DNA from: Prasinococcaceae sp. CCMP 1430
Lineage: Eukaryota; Prasinodermophyta; Palmophyllophyceae; Prasinococcales; Prasinococcaceae
Length of the DNA: 43,705 bases
Direction: 5' to 3'
Assembly: GCA_013416795.1 (NCBI GenBank)
Contig: RQSC01000306.1
Coordinates: 2,543-46,247 of the forward strand
Shown: positions 28,808 through 39,959 of the stretch, in pieces
Position numbering within the stretch: the first letter of the stretch is position 1
Layout: the number at the start of each line of letters is the position of its first letter
Notes under the pieces: generated by a model
The model's input: the letters and a program-made list of their open reading frames with translations, nothing else
Told to the model about the DNA's origin: nothing
Databases searched by the model: none
Translations under genes and position numbers: made by a program

Positions 28808-31800
28808 TCACACGAAGATCATATTGTTTTCGTTGCCTGAGTTGTCGTGTCGCGTGTCTTTGCTCCGGTCTGAGAGTGAGGAGGGGAAGACGGTGGGAGA
28901 AAGGGGTGGGGTAGGGTGGGGGTGGGGTGGGGGGTGGGGGAGGCGTGCGAGCGCGCTGCGGTGTTAGCGGCCGGAGGCATGCAGGGTGGGGAGCTCGCGC
29001 ACGCCGTTCGCTCTTGCGTGTGGGCGGGCGAGGTGCGCTTCCCACGTGAGCGGTCAGCAGGACAATCTCACACGGGGCGCGCGCACGCACCCGTGATCCA
29101 GACGTCATCGACGACGAGCTTGTACATGTACTCGCCGGCAGGAAGTTTGAGCTTTGCTGTGAACGTCGCACAGCGTTGGTCATCGTACTCGCTAGTGCGC
29201 GTCATCTCCAACCGGCCCTCCCACTCGTCAAAAGAGCCCGCCAGCTCGACATTCTTCGCCTCGCCGTGCCAGTCCACTGGTTTTGCGCATGCGAGCGCGC
29301 ACGCGACGACGCTCGTGGCAGCGTGTCAGCGCGGGCCGCAGGGGCGCTCGCACGCAAGCGCTTCGCTCGCGCGTCCCTCGCGCGCGCTTGCGGCGTACCT
29401 ATCACTGTTGTGAGCGCACTTTGATCGCCGTCACCCGAGTCGAAGACCACAGCCTCGATGCCGTCAAGAACCGCCGCCGCCGCAGCAGCTGCTGCCGCGG
29501 CCGCGGCCTCGGCCTCGGCCGCCTCCGCCGCGGCCCGAGCCTCAGCCTCGGCAGCTTCCTGAGCGGCTCGGGCCTCAGCCAGAGCGGCCAGGGCCTGAGC
29601 CTCGGCAGCTTCCTGAGCAGCCAGGGCCTCAGCCTCGGCGGCCTCCTGAGCGGCTCTCGCAGCAGCAGCAGCAACAGCGATAGCCTCCGCCTCCGCCGCA
29701 GCCTTCTCAGCTTCCATCTCTGCGGCAGCGGCAGCGCTCTCACACTCGGCTATAGCCCTGGCATCGGCCTCCGCCTGGGCAGCGGCAGCGGCAGCGGCCT
29801 TGGCCTTCACCTTGGCCTTCGCGTAGGCCCGGGCCTCGGCCTCGGCCTTGTGCTTGGGGCCGTCCTCGACCTCGGTCGCCGCCCTGGCCTTGGCAGCCGT
29901 CTCGGCAGCAACAGCGGCAGCCACGACGGCCTCGGCTTTTAGCTTGGCCCTGGTAGCGGCGTCAGCGTCGGCCTTGGCCGCTGCCTTGAATGCTGCGTTT
30001 GCCTCGGCTTCGGTGGCATAGACGACGCCTCCGTTTGCCTCGGCCCAGACGTTGGTTTTGGCCACCTCCGCGGCGGTGGCCACCTCATCGACCACTTCAA
30101 CAGGGACGGCCGGCGCGGAAGGGGGGAAGGCGGCGCGCGAGGAGTCCCCCACAGCGTCGGCCCGGCCATAGGCGTCTGCGTTGGCTCTAGCCATGGCCTC
30201 GGCCTCGGCCTCGGCCTTGGCTGCCGCCACCTTTGCGGCGACGATGTCAACGTCGGACAAGCCCTGGACCCCGGACATCATATCTCGCTTTGTCTTGGCA
30301 GCAGCCTGCTGGGGTGTGAGTTTCCTCAAATCGAGCTGTGCGGCTTCCTCGGCTTTCGCCTTCAGCTGTGCGGCTTCCTTTTGCTCGGCCTTGGCCTTGG
30401 CCATGTTGGCCTTGGCTGCAGCCTTCGCTTCCGCCACCAAGGCCTCGGCCTTTGCCTTCGCATCAGCCTCGATCTTCGCCTGGTGCTCGGCTTCAATCTC
30501 GGCCTCGATCTCCTCCTCGGTCATCAGCGCGCGTCTCGCCTTCTTCTCAGCCTCGGCCTTCGCCTTCGCCTTCGCCTCAGCCTTTGCCTTTGCCTTCGCC
30601 TCAGCCTTTGCCTTCGCCTTCGCCTCGGCCTCGGCCTTTGCCCTCGCCTCAGCCTCGGCCTTCTCCTTCTCCTTTCGCTCGGCCTCCGCCTTCGCCTCAG
30701 CCTCGGCCTTCGCCTTTGCCTCGGCCTTCGCCTTTGCCTCGGCCTTCGCCTCGGCCTTCGCCTTCTGCTCAGCCTCAGCCTTCGCCTTCTGCTCAGCCTC
30801 GGCCTTCGTCTTTGCCTCGGCCGCGGCCTTTTCCTTCTCCTTCTGCTCAGTCTCGGCCTTCGCCTTCGCCTCGGCCTCGGCCGCCGCCTTCTGCTCAGCC
30901 TCGGCCCCCGCCTTCGCCTCGGCCTCGGCCTTCTCTGTCTTCTCAGCCTCCGCCTCAGCCAAGGCGTTGGTCTGTGCCACCTCTGCGGCGGTTGCCATCG
31001 CATCGACAACCTCAACGGGAACAGCCAGCGCGGGGCGGGGAACGGTGGCGCGCGGGGACTCGCCCGCAGTCTCGGCTCTGGCCTTGGCTTCCGCCTCGGC
31101 CTTGGCCTCGGCCTTGGCTGCCGCAACCTTCGCGGCGACGACATCAACGACGTCCTTCGTCTTCGCCTCGGGCTGGCCCAAGTCCTCCTGCTCAGCCTCG
31201 GCCTTCGCCTTTGCATCGGCCTCGGCCTTCGCCTTTGCATCGGCCTCGGCCTTCGCCTTTGCATCGGCCTCGGCCTTCGCCTTTGCATCGGCCTCGGCCT
31301 TCGCCTTTGCATCGGCCTCGGCCTTCGCCTTTGCATCGGCCTCGGCCTTCGCCTTTGCCTCGGCCTCGGCCTCGGCCTTCGCCTCGGCCTCGGCCTTCGC
31401 CTTCGACTCGGCTTCGGCCGCCGCCTTTGCCTCGGCCTCGGCTTCGGCCGCCGCCTTGTGCTCAGCCTCTGCCTTCGCCTCTGCCTCTGCCTCTGCCTTG
31501 GCCTTCGCCTCTGCCTTGGCCTCGGCCTCGGCCTTGGCCTTCTCCTTTGCCTCGGCCTCCGCCTTTGCCTTCTGCTCGGCCTCAGCCTTTGCTTTCGCTT
31601 CTGCCTCTGCCTTCTCCTTGGCCTTGGCCTCCACCTTTGCCTTCTGCTCGGCCTCGGCCTTTGCCTTCTGCTCGGCCTCGGCCTTCGCCTTGGCCTCGGC
31701 CTTCTCTTTCTGCTCAATCTCGGCCTTTGCCTTCGCCTCGGCTTCGGCCTTTGCCTTCGCCTCGGCCTCGGCCTCCGTAGCTGCAGCCGCAGCAGCGACC

Positions 31801-32246
31801 GTGGCGTTGAACTTCGCGGCGGTTTTGGCCTCTTTCTTAGCGGCCTTGACTTGGGCCTTGGCGACAGCCTCGACCTCGTCAGCCGTCGTGTCCTTTGAAG
31901 TGCCATGATTCGCGTCACGCCTCGCGCGTCAGCGGCGCAGGCACGAGCAGCGGCGCGGCGCCGGCGTGCGGGACGCATGCGGCGCAGGGGCGCGCAAGAC
32001 GGGCGCACCGGGTGGGGCGCGCGCTTCGCCCTCGCGCCGGCGCACCTCCTTGTCGGGAAATTCGTACGTCACGAAGCCCCTACTGTCCCTCGCGGCCTTC
32101 TCCTTGGCCTTCCGCTCCTTTGCCTTCTGGCGCCCGGGCACTCGGTGGCGCGCGGCTGTCTGCGCGCGGCGCGTGCGCGCTGCGCTGGAGCCGACGAACG
32201 CGCGCGCGCTGCGCGCAGCGCCGCCTGCGACCGCCGAGCTCGCCAT
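28808..32246 (-). CDS. Protein B: giant Ala/Glu/Lys helix with C-terminal CBM48
   Basis: Four exons, 32246-32046, 31892-29399, 29276-29091 and 28869-28808, give 980 residues in frame; introns are 153, 122 and 221 bp. Exon 1 starts [17 protein letters not shown], a plausible plastid transit peptide, and ends with [12 protein letters not shown]. Exon 2 encodes about 830 residues of Ala/Glu/Lys-rich sequence, predicted as one very long charged helix, with a duplicated VPVEVVD module inside. The CBM48 (AMPK-type glycogen/starch-binding) domain runs from [19 protein letters not shown], through [12 protein letters not shown], to the last exon's [10 protein letters not shown] coiled coil plus CBM48 is the layout of plant PTST proteins, which bring starch enzymes to glucan, but this protein is far longer. 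The glucan-scaffold role is inferred. It is head to head with protein C. Confidence 0.8.
29091..29276 (-). other. CBM48 exon of protein B (186 nt, phase 1/1)
   Basis: This exon holds nearly all of the carbohydrate-binding domain. Its length and both intron phases equal those of the protein C exon at 34067-34252, which points to common descent of the two genes. Confidence 0.85.
31195..31360. repeat. 24-bp tandem repeat encoding AEADAKAK, about six copies
   Basis: Near-perfect units of the type GCATCGGCCTCGGCCTTC plus GCCTTT lie in exon 2 of protein B. Each encodes one Ala/Glu/Asp/Lys octamer on the minus strand. The units are closer to identical than the protein A repeats, so this expansion looks recent. 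Confidence 0.9.
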
Positions 32247-33274
32247 CGTGTGCGCTCGGGGGGCCCGGCCCTCCCCCTCGCCCGGTGCCACTCAACGCGC
32301 CCCCGCGCTTCTCGGTACCTCACACCCACCCCACCACCACCACCGACTCCNGCGCGCGCACGCGCGCGTGGCCGCCGCCGCCACGGTGGCGCGCTCTTTT
32401 CGCCCGCGCGCGCCGAACCCCGATTCCGATCCCGATCCGGAACCCACGCGCCGCGCCCCTCCCCGGCGGGACGCATCCGCCATCGAACCCCACGCCTTCG
32501 GTCGGTCGGTCGGTGCGGACCACCGCCCGACCAACCTCATGTCCATGCATGGATTGAGGAGTCCAGCCACGCAGGGAATCCGTTCGACGCGCGCGGCATC
32601 CGTTCCGGATTCCGCTGTCGGTGCCGCCATCCGAGACCCATCCGCTCCGTCGTCGACGACTCGACATCCAACAACACACCGACCAACCAACGTCATTCTT
32701 CCTTTTCAAGAATCCTCTCTCTTGCTCGTCCCCATCAAGTCCAAACAAGTCGCAACTCCCAACCCACCGGCCGGCCCGGCCCCCATCAACAAGCGAGGCA
32801 ACAAGCACACGCACCCGCCAGCCCGGAAAAAAGATGAAAATTTGATGCCGGATTTGATCCCGCAGACGCCGCGGAGCTGGGTCGATGCGATGCAGACAGG
32901 ACGGCAGACAGCCGAGGGCAGGCGGGCACAGGCAGGCACCTGCCGGGCTGCGTGCCCGTCCGTTGGTTGGTGCGGCGCTGCCCTTCTGACTGAGAGGTGG
33001 CACGCGCTGCGCCTGCGCGGTGCTGCGCTCGCTCGCGCCGCGCCGCCGCCCGGATCGCGGGCCAAACTCGAAGGGAGGTCTGCGCCGCGGCGCTAAAAAA
33101 AGAAAAAGAAAAAGAAAAAGAACGGTTGGTGCGAACACGAAGCGACGCCGCGCGCGCTTTCGATCGCGCGCGCCAGGCGGGACGCGACGAGAGCCACAGA
33201 ATGCCACGTCGGACATCCGACATCCACCACCACACCACCGGCGGGCGTGCGCGCGCGCGCCGGGCCCAATCCAA
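32247..33274. promoter_or_regulatory. Bidirectional spacer between CBM48 proteins B and C
   Basis: This 1.0-kb spacer separates two head-to-head CBM48 genes and should hold both promoters. It includes one ambiguous base (32351), GGTCGGTCGGTCGG near 32500, and an A-rich (AAAAAG)n tract at about 33095-33122. The long plus-strand frame across it lacks protein-like composition. No gene is called. Confidence 0.5.
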
Positions 33275-34478
33275 ATGCTGATGCGCCCGCGGCCGGGCGC
33301 GGTCGCGAAAAGGAGCGGGGGCGGCCCGAAAGCGGATTCCGCGCTGGGTTCGGAGGCGCGCGGGCGCCGCGCGCCGGCGGGCGCNGCGCCGCAGGCCACG
33401 GGTGGAAAGAAGAAGCGAAAACCGCTGTCGACGAAGAAAAAGAAGAAGAAAGGCACCATGGGGACAGGCATGGCCACGAGTGCGCCGACGACCGGTGCCA
33501 TCGAGCGCACGGAGCTCGAGTCGGTCATCGCCGCACTCGAAGAGGATTACCACGCGGAGCAGGCGCGCTACGTAGAGGCAGTGGAAGCGGCGGGCGGTGC
33601 GAGGCCGCGGCGCGCGGCGGTGCGGTGCGCGAACGGGGGCGACGCGGCGTATGGGAGCGGTGAGGCCACCAGCAGCATGACGCGTGTGAACGAGAGTCTC
33701 GCCGCGCGGGAGACGGAGCTGCTTGCGCTCCAGGAGGAAATCCGCGCCGCGAGCAACGACCTCAAGGAGATGCGCGAGGGGCTGCAGGAGCAGGTCGGCG
33801 CCGCGAGGCGTCAGCTCGACGCACGGAAAGCCCAGATCGAGGCAGCCGAGGCCCACCTCGAGAGCCTCACGCCCGTCCTAGGTGAGCGCGGCGGCGCGAC
33901 GGGCGGCGCGGCCGCGAGAGGCGGCCCGCGACGCGGCCGCGCGAGATCGCCGAGGCGCATGCTGCAGCGCGGGAGCACGCATCTGACCCGCCGTCGCCCC
34001 CTCACCGCTTGCGCGCGCTGCGTGCCGGGCGCGCATCCGCGCTGCTTCGCTCGCGGACCTGCGCAGTGGAATGGAGCGGTCGCGCCCATCATGTTGAGAT
34101 CTCCGGCTCTTTCGATGGCTGGACGTCGATGGTGCCGCTTGAGCGGCAAAGCGAGTTCGATTCCGAGGGCTCGGCGGAATTTTCGGTCGTGATGAGGCTC
34201 TACCCCGGCTCGTACGAGTACAAATTCGTCGTGGATGGCAATTGGCTGGCAGGTGCGTGTGCGCGCTCGACGTCTCCGCCGAGAGGTGCATTCGCGCGCG
34301 AGCGAGGAGACTAGAGGGCGCCATGAGCGAGTGCGTGTGCGAGTGCGCTGACGAGGAGATGCCGGCGCTCGCTCTCGCGCCCGCCCGCGCAGATCCCAAC
34401 CAGGAAATGACGGCCAAGTCGGGCAACGTGAACAACATACTACGAGTAGTCGCGCCCGTGTCAGGACCAGCTCTTTGA
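33275..34478 (+). CDS. Protein C: coiled coil plus CBM48, PTST-like
   Basis: Exons 33275-33881, 34067-34252 and 34393-34478 join in phase 1 at both introns (185 and 140 bp; donors GTGAGC and GTGCGT), giving 292 residues. A basic N-terminus with Lys runs leads into a coiled coil (about 33680-33875, ESLAARETELLALQEEIRAA). The CBM48 domain follows: VEWSGRAHHVEISGSFDGW, then YEYKFVVDGNWLA, then, after the last splice, DPNQEM and GNVNNILRVV. This order and size fit plant PTST1, which anchors starch-granule enzymes in plastids through its coiled coil while CBM48 binds glucan. An AMPK-beta-like subunit is the alternative, but the coiled coil argues against it. The start is uncertain (33275, 33281 or 33458), and an ambiguous base at 33385 falls in the N-terminal region. 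Confidence 0.78.
34067..34252 (+). other. CBM48 exon of protein C (186 nt, phase 1/1)
   Basis: This is the counterpart of the protein B exon at 29091-29276. It has the same length, the same phases and the same splice points relative to the domain. Confidence 0.85.
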
Positions 34479-34847
34479 CGGCCCGTGGCTGACAGCGGAG
34501 GAGCGGGCGGCTGCCCCCTTGACGCCGCGCGTGCGCGCTCTGGGAGTGAACTCTTTTGTCCCCGCTCGCGAGAGCGCGACAGACACAAACCCGCAAAGAC
34601 CCCGACGCGGGGGGGGGGCACAGTGCGACGAACGAAGCCACCGCCCACGCGACTGAACCCATGCGGGCGGGCGCCTGCTGTGCCCTCCGACGTACGTCCG
34701 TGTACCTACCCTATGTAAGATTTTCTGGAGGTTTACTGCCGCCCGGCGAGAGGGCATGAACATGTGCCACGCGGGCTCGCCGCCTCAGCTCCGAACAGGC
34801 AAGGCCTCTAGCTGGTTGCGTGGCGAGTTCTCGCTCGTCGCATTTTC
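34479..34847. other. 3' spacer between protein C and the PH-RCC1-BRX gene
   Basis: A convergent 369-bp spacer with a short G run near 34610. I see no gene in it. Confidence 0.55.
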
Positions 34848-37800
34848 TCAGTCCCTGCACAGCCGACCCAGCACGCCGGCCTTGTTGGTGCTCCACCAGC
34901 GCTCTGCCTGCGCCTCGTCAGCGAAGTGACGGCGACTGAAGCGCACGCTCTGCAGTTCCGTGCGCGCGCCAGGGAGATCGGCCCGCACGAGCGTCACCTG
35001 CACGCCGGGTGCAGCCTCCACGCGGCGCGTGCGAGTGCCTCGGCCGGTCGCGGTCCCATTGGCGCCGGCTACAGGACTGGCTAGGCCATTTCCGCTACCC
35101 CAACGCCGGTGCATGTTGCCATTGCTGTAGGTTCGGCCGTGAGTGCCAATGCCGCGCGCCGGCGAGTTGCCCACCGATGCCGGCGAACCGAAGGCATCGC
35201 CTTGGTGGCTGTCACCCGCGAGCTTACTCAGCGGCGAGCGCCCGATGCCCGTGACGGCCCGCACGCCCGCTACGGCCAAGGCGCCACTCGTGCCTGTGAA
35301 CCCCGATGCCGTCAGCTGCGAGCTCTCGGCGGCAGAGCTGCTGGCCCCGCCGCTCGTAGCGCTCGACGCCGGTAAGCGTGTGGGCGAGGCCCCGCTTCCG
35401 TCAGAATTGCCCTCAAGCGAGTTGCTCGTGGCAGGGCGCGTGGCCTCGCCTCTCCCGATGCCTGCGGTGGTCGCCGTGCCCGCGTCCTTGGCCCCGCTCC
35501 CACCAGCAATGGCGTCTTTTCCTTCGGATCCCACGGACGCAGCTGCGCGTCGCCGCCAGTTCACAAGCTGCGTGGCCATCTGCGCGGCGCGACGCGCGGC
35601 GACATCCGCGCGCTTCGCCTCGCGAGCGAGCTGCGTGCGCAGCGAGACAATTTCGGCGACCAGGGCCTCCGATGTGCCACTGACACTGACGTTCCCATTG
35701 CTCGAGGGAGCGCCACTGGGTTTCTCACCAGCAGTGGCGCCCGCCGCCGGCGTCGGCTCTGCCGCCAGCGGGGCGGGCGCCACAGCCGCCTCGCTGGGTG
35801 CCACCGCTTCCGCAATAGGCATCGTGACCGCCGCTGCGGGTGCGTCGGGGGAGGTTGCAGCCCCATCAGGTCTGGTCGAGGTTGACGGCAGCACGCGCTC
35901 GAGCATCGCGCGGTCCATCGTGCGCGCGACAGCCTCCTTCCACGCTCGCGAGCGAGAGCTTGTGCTACCAGCGGCTTCGAGCGCGCGCAGGTACGCGCCA
36001 CGGTCCATGCCACAGTACGCAGCACCGCTCGCGAAGCGAGCGGCGCCGCTCTGTCCTCCGCGACGGTCGCCGCGCTCATGGCGAAGCGAACGCTCACGCG
36101 ACATGCGCGCTTCCATGACTTGCGGCACGGTCTGGCCGCTCATCAGCGCCAGCGCGCTCGCCTGAACCTCGGCGCTCGACATGCGGCGAGGGCGCGGCCT
36201 GCGTCCTCTGGGGGTGCTCTCGGTGCTGCCTGCACTTGCTCCACGGTTTCGCCCGTCGCCTGTCGGAAATGATGCCCGCCTGCGACGACCGGTGGGCGAG
36301 GGCAATGCCTGGTCACCACCATCCGCACTGCCCGCCGCATGCGCCTCGAGTGACGCAGCGCCCATGCTGACGCTCATCTCCGCCACGTCTGCATCCATAT
36401 CGGCGTCCTCAGGCTGCATTGCGGCGATGGCTTTGATGGCGCGCACAGTGGCAGCAAAGGATGCGCCCTTGGCCTTGACGCCGCTCACCTTGAACTTGGC
36501 AGCTGCCGCGTTAGCGACCACGGCCACCGTGGCATCCTCACCGCACGACGCGCGCAGCACGGGGCCCACGTCGCCCGCCAGCGCTTCCACCAGCCTCGGT
36601 GTGCTCTCGTCCCGCTCATTTCCGTGCCCTAGTCTACCGCCCTTTCCACGCCCCCACGTATAAAGCTTGCCCGCAACCACGACCGCCGCGTGCCACGCAC
36701 CGCCGCTCAGTTGCGTTGCTGGCATGCCTTTGCCCACTGTCGCGGGCGCCAGCACGGACGCGGGGAACGCTTGCCCGAGTTGCGCCGGATCAGGTTTCTT
36801 GTCCTCGCCCGCCTCGCGCGCGAGCGTGGCGCGCCCGCCGCATGTGAGCAGCTCGCCCGCACGCGTGAGCACCATTGTGTACTGCGCGCCGCATGCCAAT
36901 TTCGCTGGGACATGCGCCCCGCCGCTCCCAGCCAGGAAAGAGAGGTCTACGCGCGCGGGTGTGGACACGATACCGCCCTTCTTCCCCAGCGCGAGCTGCC
37001 CCTTGTCGTTGCTGCCCCAGGTGAATATCTCCCCGCCGATGGTTATGGCCGCCGAGTGCCACGCGCCGCAGCGCACGTGCGCCACGCTTACGAGCGACAG
37101 CGGGCCGCACACGGGCGCCAAAATCCCCACACTCGCGGGCAGACCATTGGCTGCGCCTCTGTGGCTCCTCTGGTCGCCCTGGCCAAGCGCGCCGAAGGTT
37201 CCCTCGCCGCACGTGAGCAGCGCGCCGCTCTCGGTCGTCACCGCCATCGTGAAGGCGCCACAAGCAACCGCGCGCACTCGCTCGCCCTCCAGGTGTGGCG
37301 ACCTGACGCGAGCGGGCACAGCAGTCACCTCACCCTCGCCAGCGTACGCGCCCGCGTGCGCAACTGCGCGCAGTTGATCGTCAAGATGTGAACGCGCGAC
37401 GTTCGAGTCGCAGGAGACCTGGGAGAGCACGCCGGTGCCCAGGCCCGAGCCCCAGGTGTAGAGCTCACCGGCTTCCGTCACCGCCGCAGTGAAGAACGAC
37501 CCGCACCCGACGGCCATCGCGCGCACACCTGCATCCGGCGCCCGCACGCCCCCACCGTGCTCGCCACCGCCGGTGTTTAGCGCCACGCGCTGCGGCACTG
37601 GCGACGACTCCCCTGTGCGAGTGCCCAATCGCCCTCCGCTCGCCTCGCCCCACGTGAAGAGCTCGCCCCCAACCGCTATGGCCGCGTGCCTGGCGCCGAC
37701 GCTGACCCCGCTGAGGCCATCGAGCGCCCAGCAATCTGGCAGCGGCCGCGGCACGCAGTACAGCGCTCTGTCCTCGGACGCCTCGCCCGGCTGCGACGCC

Positions 37801-39033
37801 ACCAGGTCGGCGTTGCCCCACGCATACACGTCGCACAGCGTCTCAAGCGGCGACATCGACATCGACATCGATGAGCCGGGCGTGCGGCGATGGCGCGCGC
37901 TTGGAGCTGCCCGCTCTGCAGTGGACGACGAACTGCCATTCGCTGCGGAGGTGACTTCCGCGTCCAAATGCGCACGCCGATGCGCGGCGGCTGCGGCGGC
38001 CGGCCGGCCAACTCGCCGCGCGGGATGCTCTGAATCGAGGGCGTCGAGGCTATCGGTCGACGAGCTGTCCCGCACGCTGCTGTCGTCCGACGACGACGCC
38101 CGCGACCGCCGGCCGCCGCCGACGTCGACCTCGCTCTCGCTCTCGCTCTCGCTGAAGCCCGCACCAACGGCGGCGCCGCCGCCGCGGTGCAGCGCGGTGC
38201 TCAGCGCGTACGCCTGCGTGAGCTGCTTAAGCGAGGTGAACCACAGGCGGTACTGGCCCTCGTCAGCGCACACCACGTCCAACGAGCGCAGCCTGGAGCC
38301 CTTGGTGTACGTGAGTGAGAAGCTCCGGTGCGCTGTCGCCGGATTGGGGTTTCGCGCGAACACGGAAGTCGTCTGCCCCGCGATGACGTCGGCCACCCTG
38401 GCGAGCGGCAGGCAGCGCGGGCGCTCGCGGGCAGGCTCCTTCCGCTTGGTCCACGTGAGCTCGGCGCAGTCGGGTGTCAGCCGGAAGAACGCCTCATGGG
38501 GCGGCCCGCGGCGGCCATGCTGCGCGAGGGGGCCACGGCACGCGCGCGCGCGTATGCGCGAGAGCGGAGGGTCGCGACCGCACGCGCGTCAGCGTCAGAG
38601 CAGCGCGCGATGAGGGCGCCGCGCGATGGGTGGCCGCGTGTCAGCGCGGGCATGCGCGCGCTGGAGCTTTTGCGCGCAAGGCGATGGCAGCGGCGCCGCG
38701 TGCGGCCGCGAGCGCGCGCGCGCTGTCGCGCACCTTGAGCAGCGTGGCACCCAGGAAGAGCGCGCCGAGCCCACCCGACGGCCCGTGGCGCAGCTGCGCG
38801 TGCGCGCGGCGTGACGACTTGCTCGAACGCAGCCGGTCGGCGCCGCGCTGCCCCGCCACAGGGGCCGCGCGCCCATCCCGCTCGGCGGAGCTCGCTCGCG
38901 CTCGCGGCGTGTTTGCGTCCGCTCCTCGCGGCTGACGCGCGAGCTGCGCTCCCCCCCCAACAGCGGCTCCCACGCTAGGGGGTGACCCCCCACCCTCCCC
39001 GCCGGGCATCGACACGACCTTTGGCGGCGCCAT
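34848..39033 (-). CDS. PH-RCC1-BRX protein (PRAF-like without FYVE)
   Basis: Exons 39033-38734 and 38519-34848 join in phase 0 over a 214-bp intron (CTCAAG|GTGCGC ... GCGCAG|CAT), giving 1323 residues. The splice restores GATLLKHGRRGPPHEAFFRL, the N-terminal half of a plant PRAF-type PH domain, which continues through LTWTKRKE to SLDVVCADEGQYRLWFTSLK. About seven RCC1 repeats follow from about 37850 to 36500, with motifs such as LFTWGEASGGRLG and LYTWGRGKGGRLGHG. The protein ends in a BRX domain (VRFSRRHFADEAQAERWW, about 34870-34940). Plant PRAF proteins also carry a FYVE zinc finger between RCC1 and BRX; no Cys-rich FYVE is visible here. RCC1 propellers often act as guanine-nucleotide exchange factors, and PH and BRX give membrane and partner binding. 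The exact role is unknown. Confidence 0.88.
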
Positions 39034-39959
39034 CGCAGGCTGCGCCCCGCGCCCCCGCCGGCACCCGCGCGCCGGCGCCCCGGCCAGCCTCGCCCTGCGC
39101 GGGGCAGGGCAGCGGCCGCGCGCGCCCGCCCCGGCGCTCCCGCGGAGATCCCAATTTCGCGCGCCCCTCCCCGCGAAACCGCCGCGCCCCCCGCATCTCT
39201 TTTCACCTCGTCGCCCCGCGCGGCGAACGCCCCGGGAAACGGAAACGCGAGCGTAAAGCGGAGCGGGCGGTTCCCCGAAGCGCGAAACCGATGGCTCCGC
39301 CCCCAAAAAGCGAGCCGGCCGCGCGCGCGGCGGATGCGGATGCGGATGCGGATGCGTCCGAATTTGATAACCGTCGATTTCGTACGAGCGGACGCGCGCG
39401 CGGCCCGCCCGCGCGCGAATGACATGTGACGTGACCTTGGAGGCGCCCGTGGGGGGTCTTGGAGGGATTCGACGGATGGGCCGCGCAGGCGCCGGTCGGT
39501 CGGTTGGTTCGTTCGTGCGCGCTCGCCCGCGCCGCCCCCGTCCCCCGGGCGGAAGCCCCTGCCGGGCGCCGGGCGACCGGCGAGGGGCACACGGGGGGGG
39601 GGAACCCAGACAGGCCGGAACACGGACAGCGAGGGGGGGAGCGGTGTGCGGGAGTATGGCTGGCTGGCTGGCTGGCTGGCTGCGGATGGGTATGCGCTCG
39701 CCACCGGCGCCCGGGCTCACGCGGCATTCAATTTGAAACGCGGCGACCGTGTGTGCACCCATGCGTGCGGCGGTGGCGAGCGAGCGAGCGAGCGAGCGAG
39801 TGAGTGAGCTGGCGGGACGGGGCGGGGCGAGGCGAGGCGAGGTGAGGCCCGGGCTCGGGCTGGGCGCGGGCGGCGCCACACGCGGCCACGGGCGTGCTTG
39901 CCAGTTGAGCGCGTGGGCAGCGCGTGCGCGCCTGCAGCGGAGCGCCACGCCGGCGCGCG
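39034..39959. promoter_or_regulatory. Divergent spacer between the PH-RCC1-BRX and syntaxin genes
   Basis: A 926-bp region between head-to-head genes. It contains microsatellites: GCGGAT at 39330-39356, GGCT at 39658-39681 and GCGA at about 39777-39800. These are typical of low-complexity GC-rich promoters. No gene is supported; the long frames across it are Arg/Pro/Ala-rich. Confidence 0.5.

Noticed and set aside
30181-31908. Plus-strand Ala/Ser/Phe-rich frame opposite protein B
   Set aside because: It is antisense to exon 2 of protein B, whose strand is fixed by the CBM48 exons and matching intron phases.
32320-33274. Long plus-strand frames in the spacer between proteins B and C
   Set aside because: Low-complexity Arg/Pro/Ala sequence without a domain; treated as shared promoter DNA.
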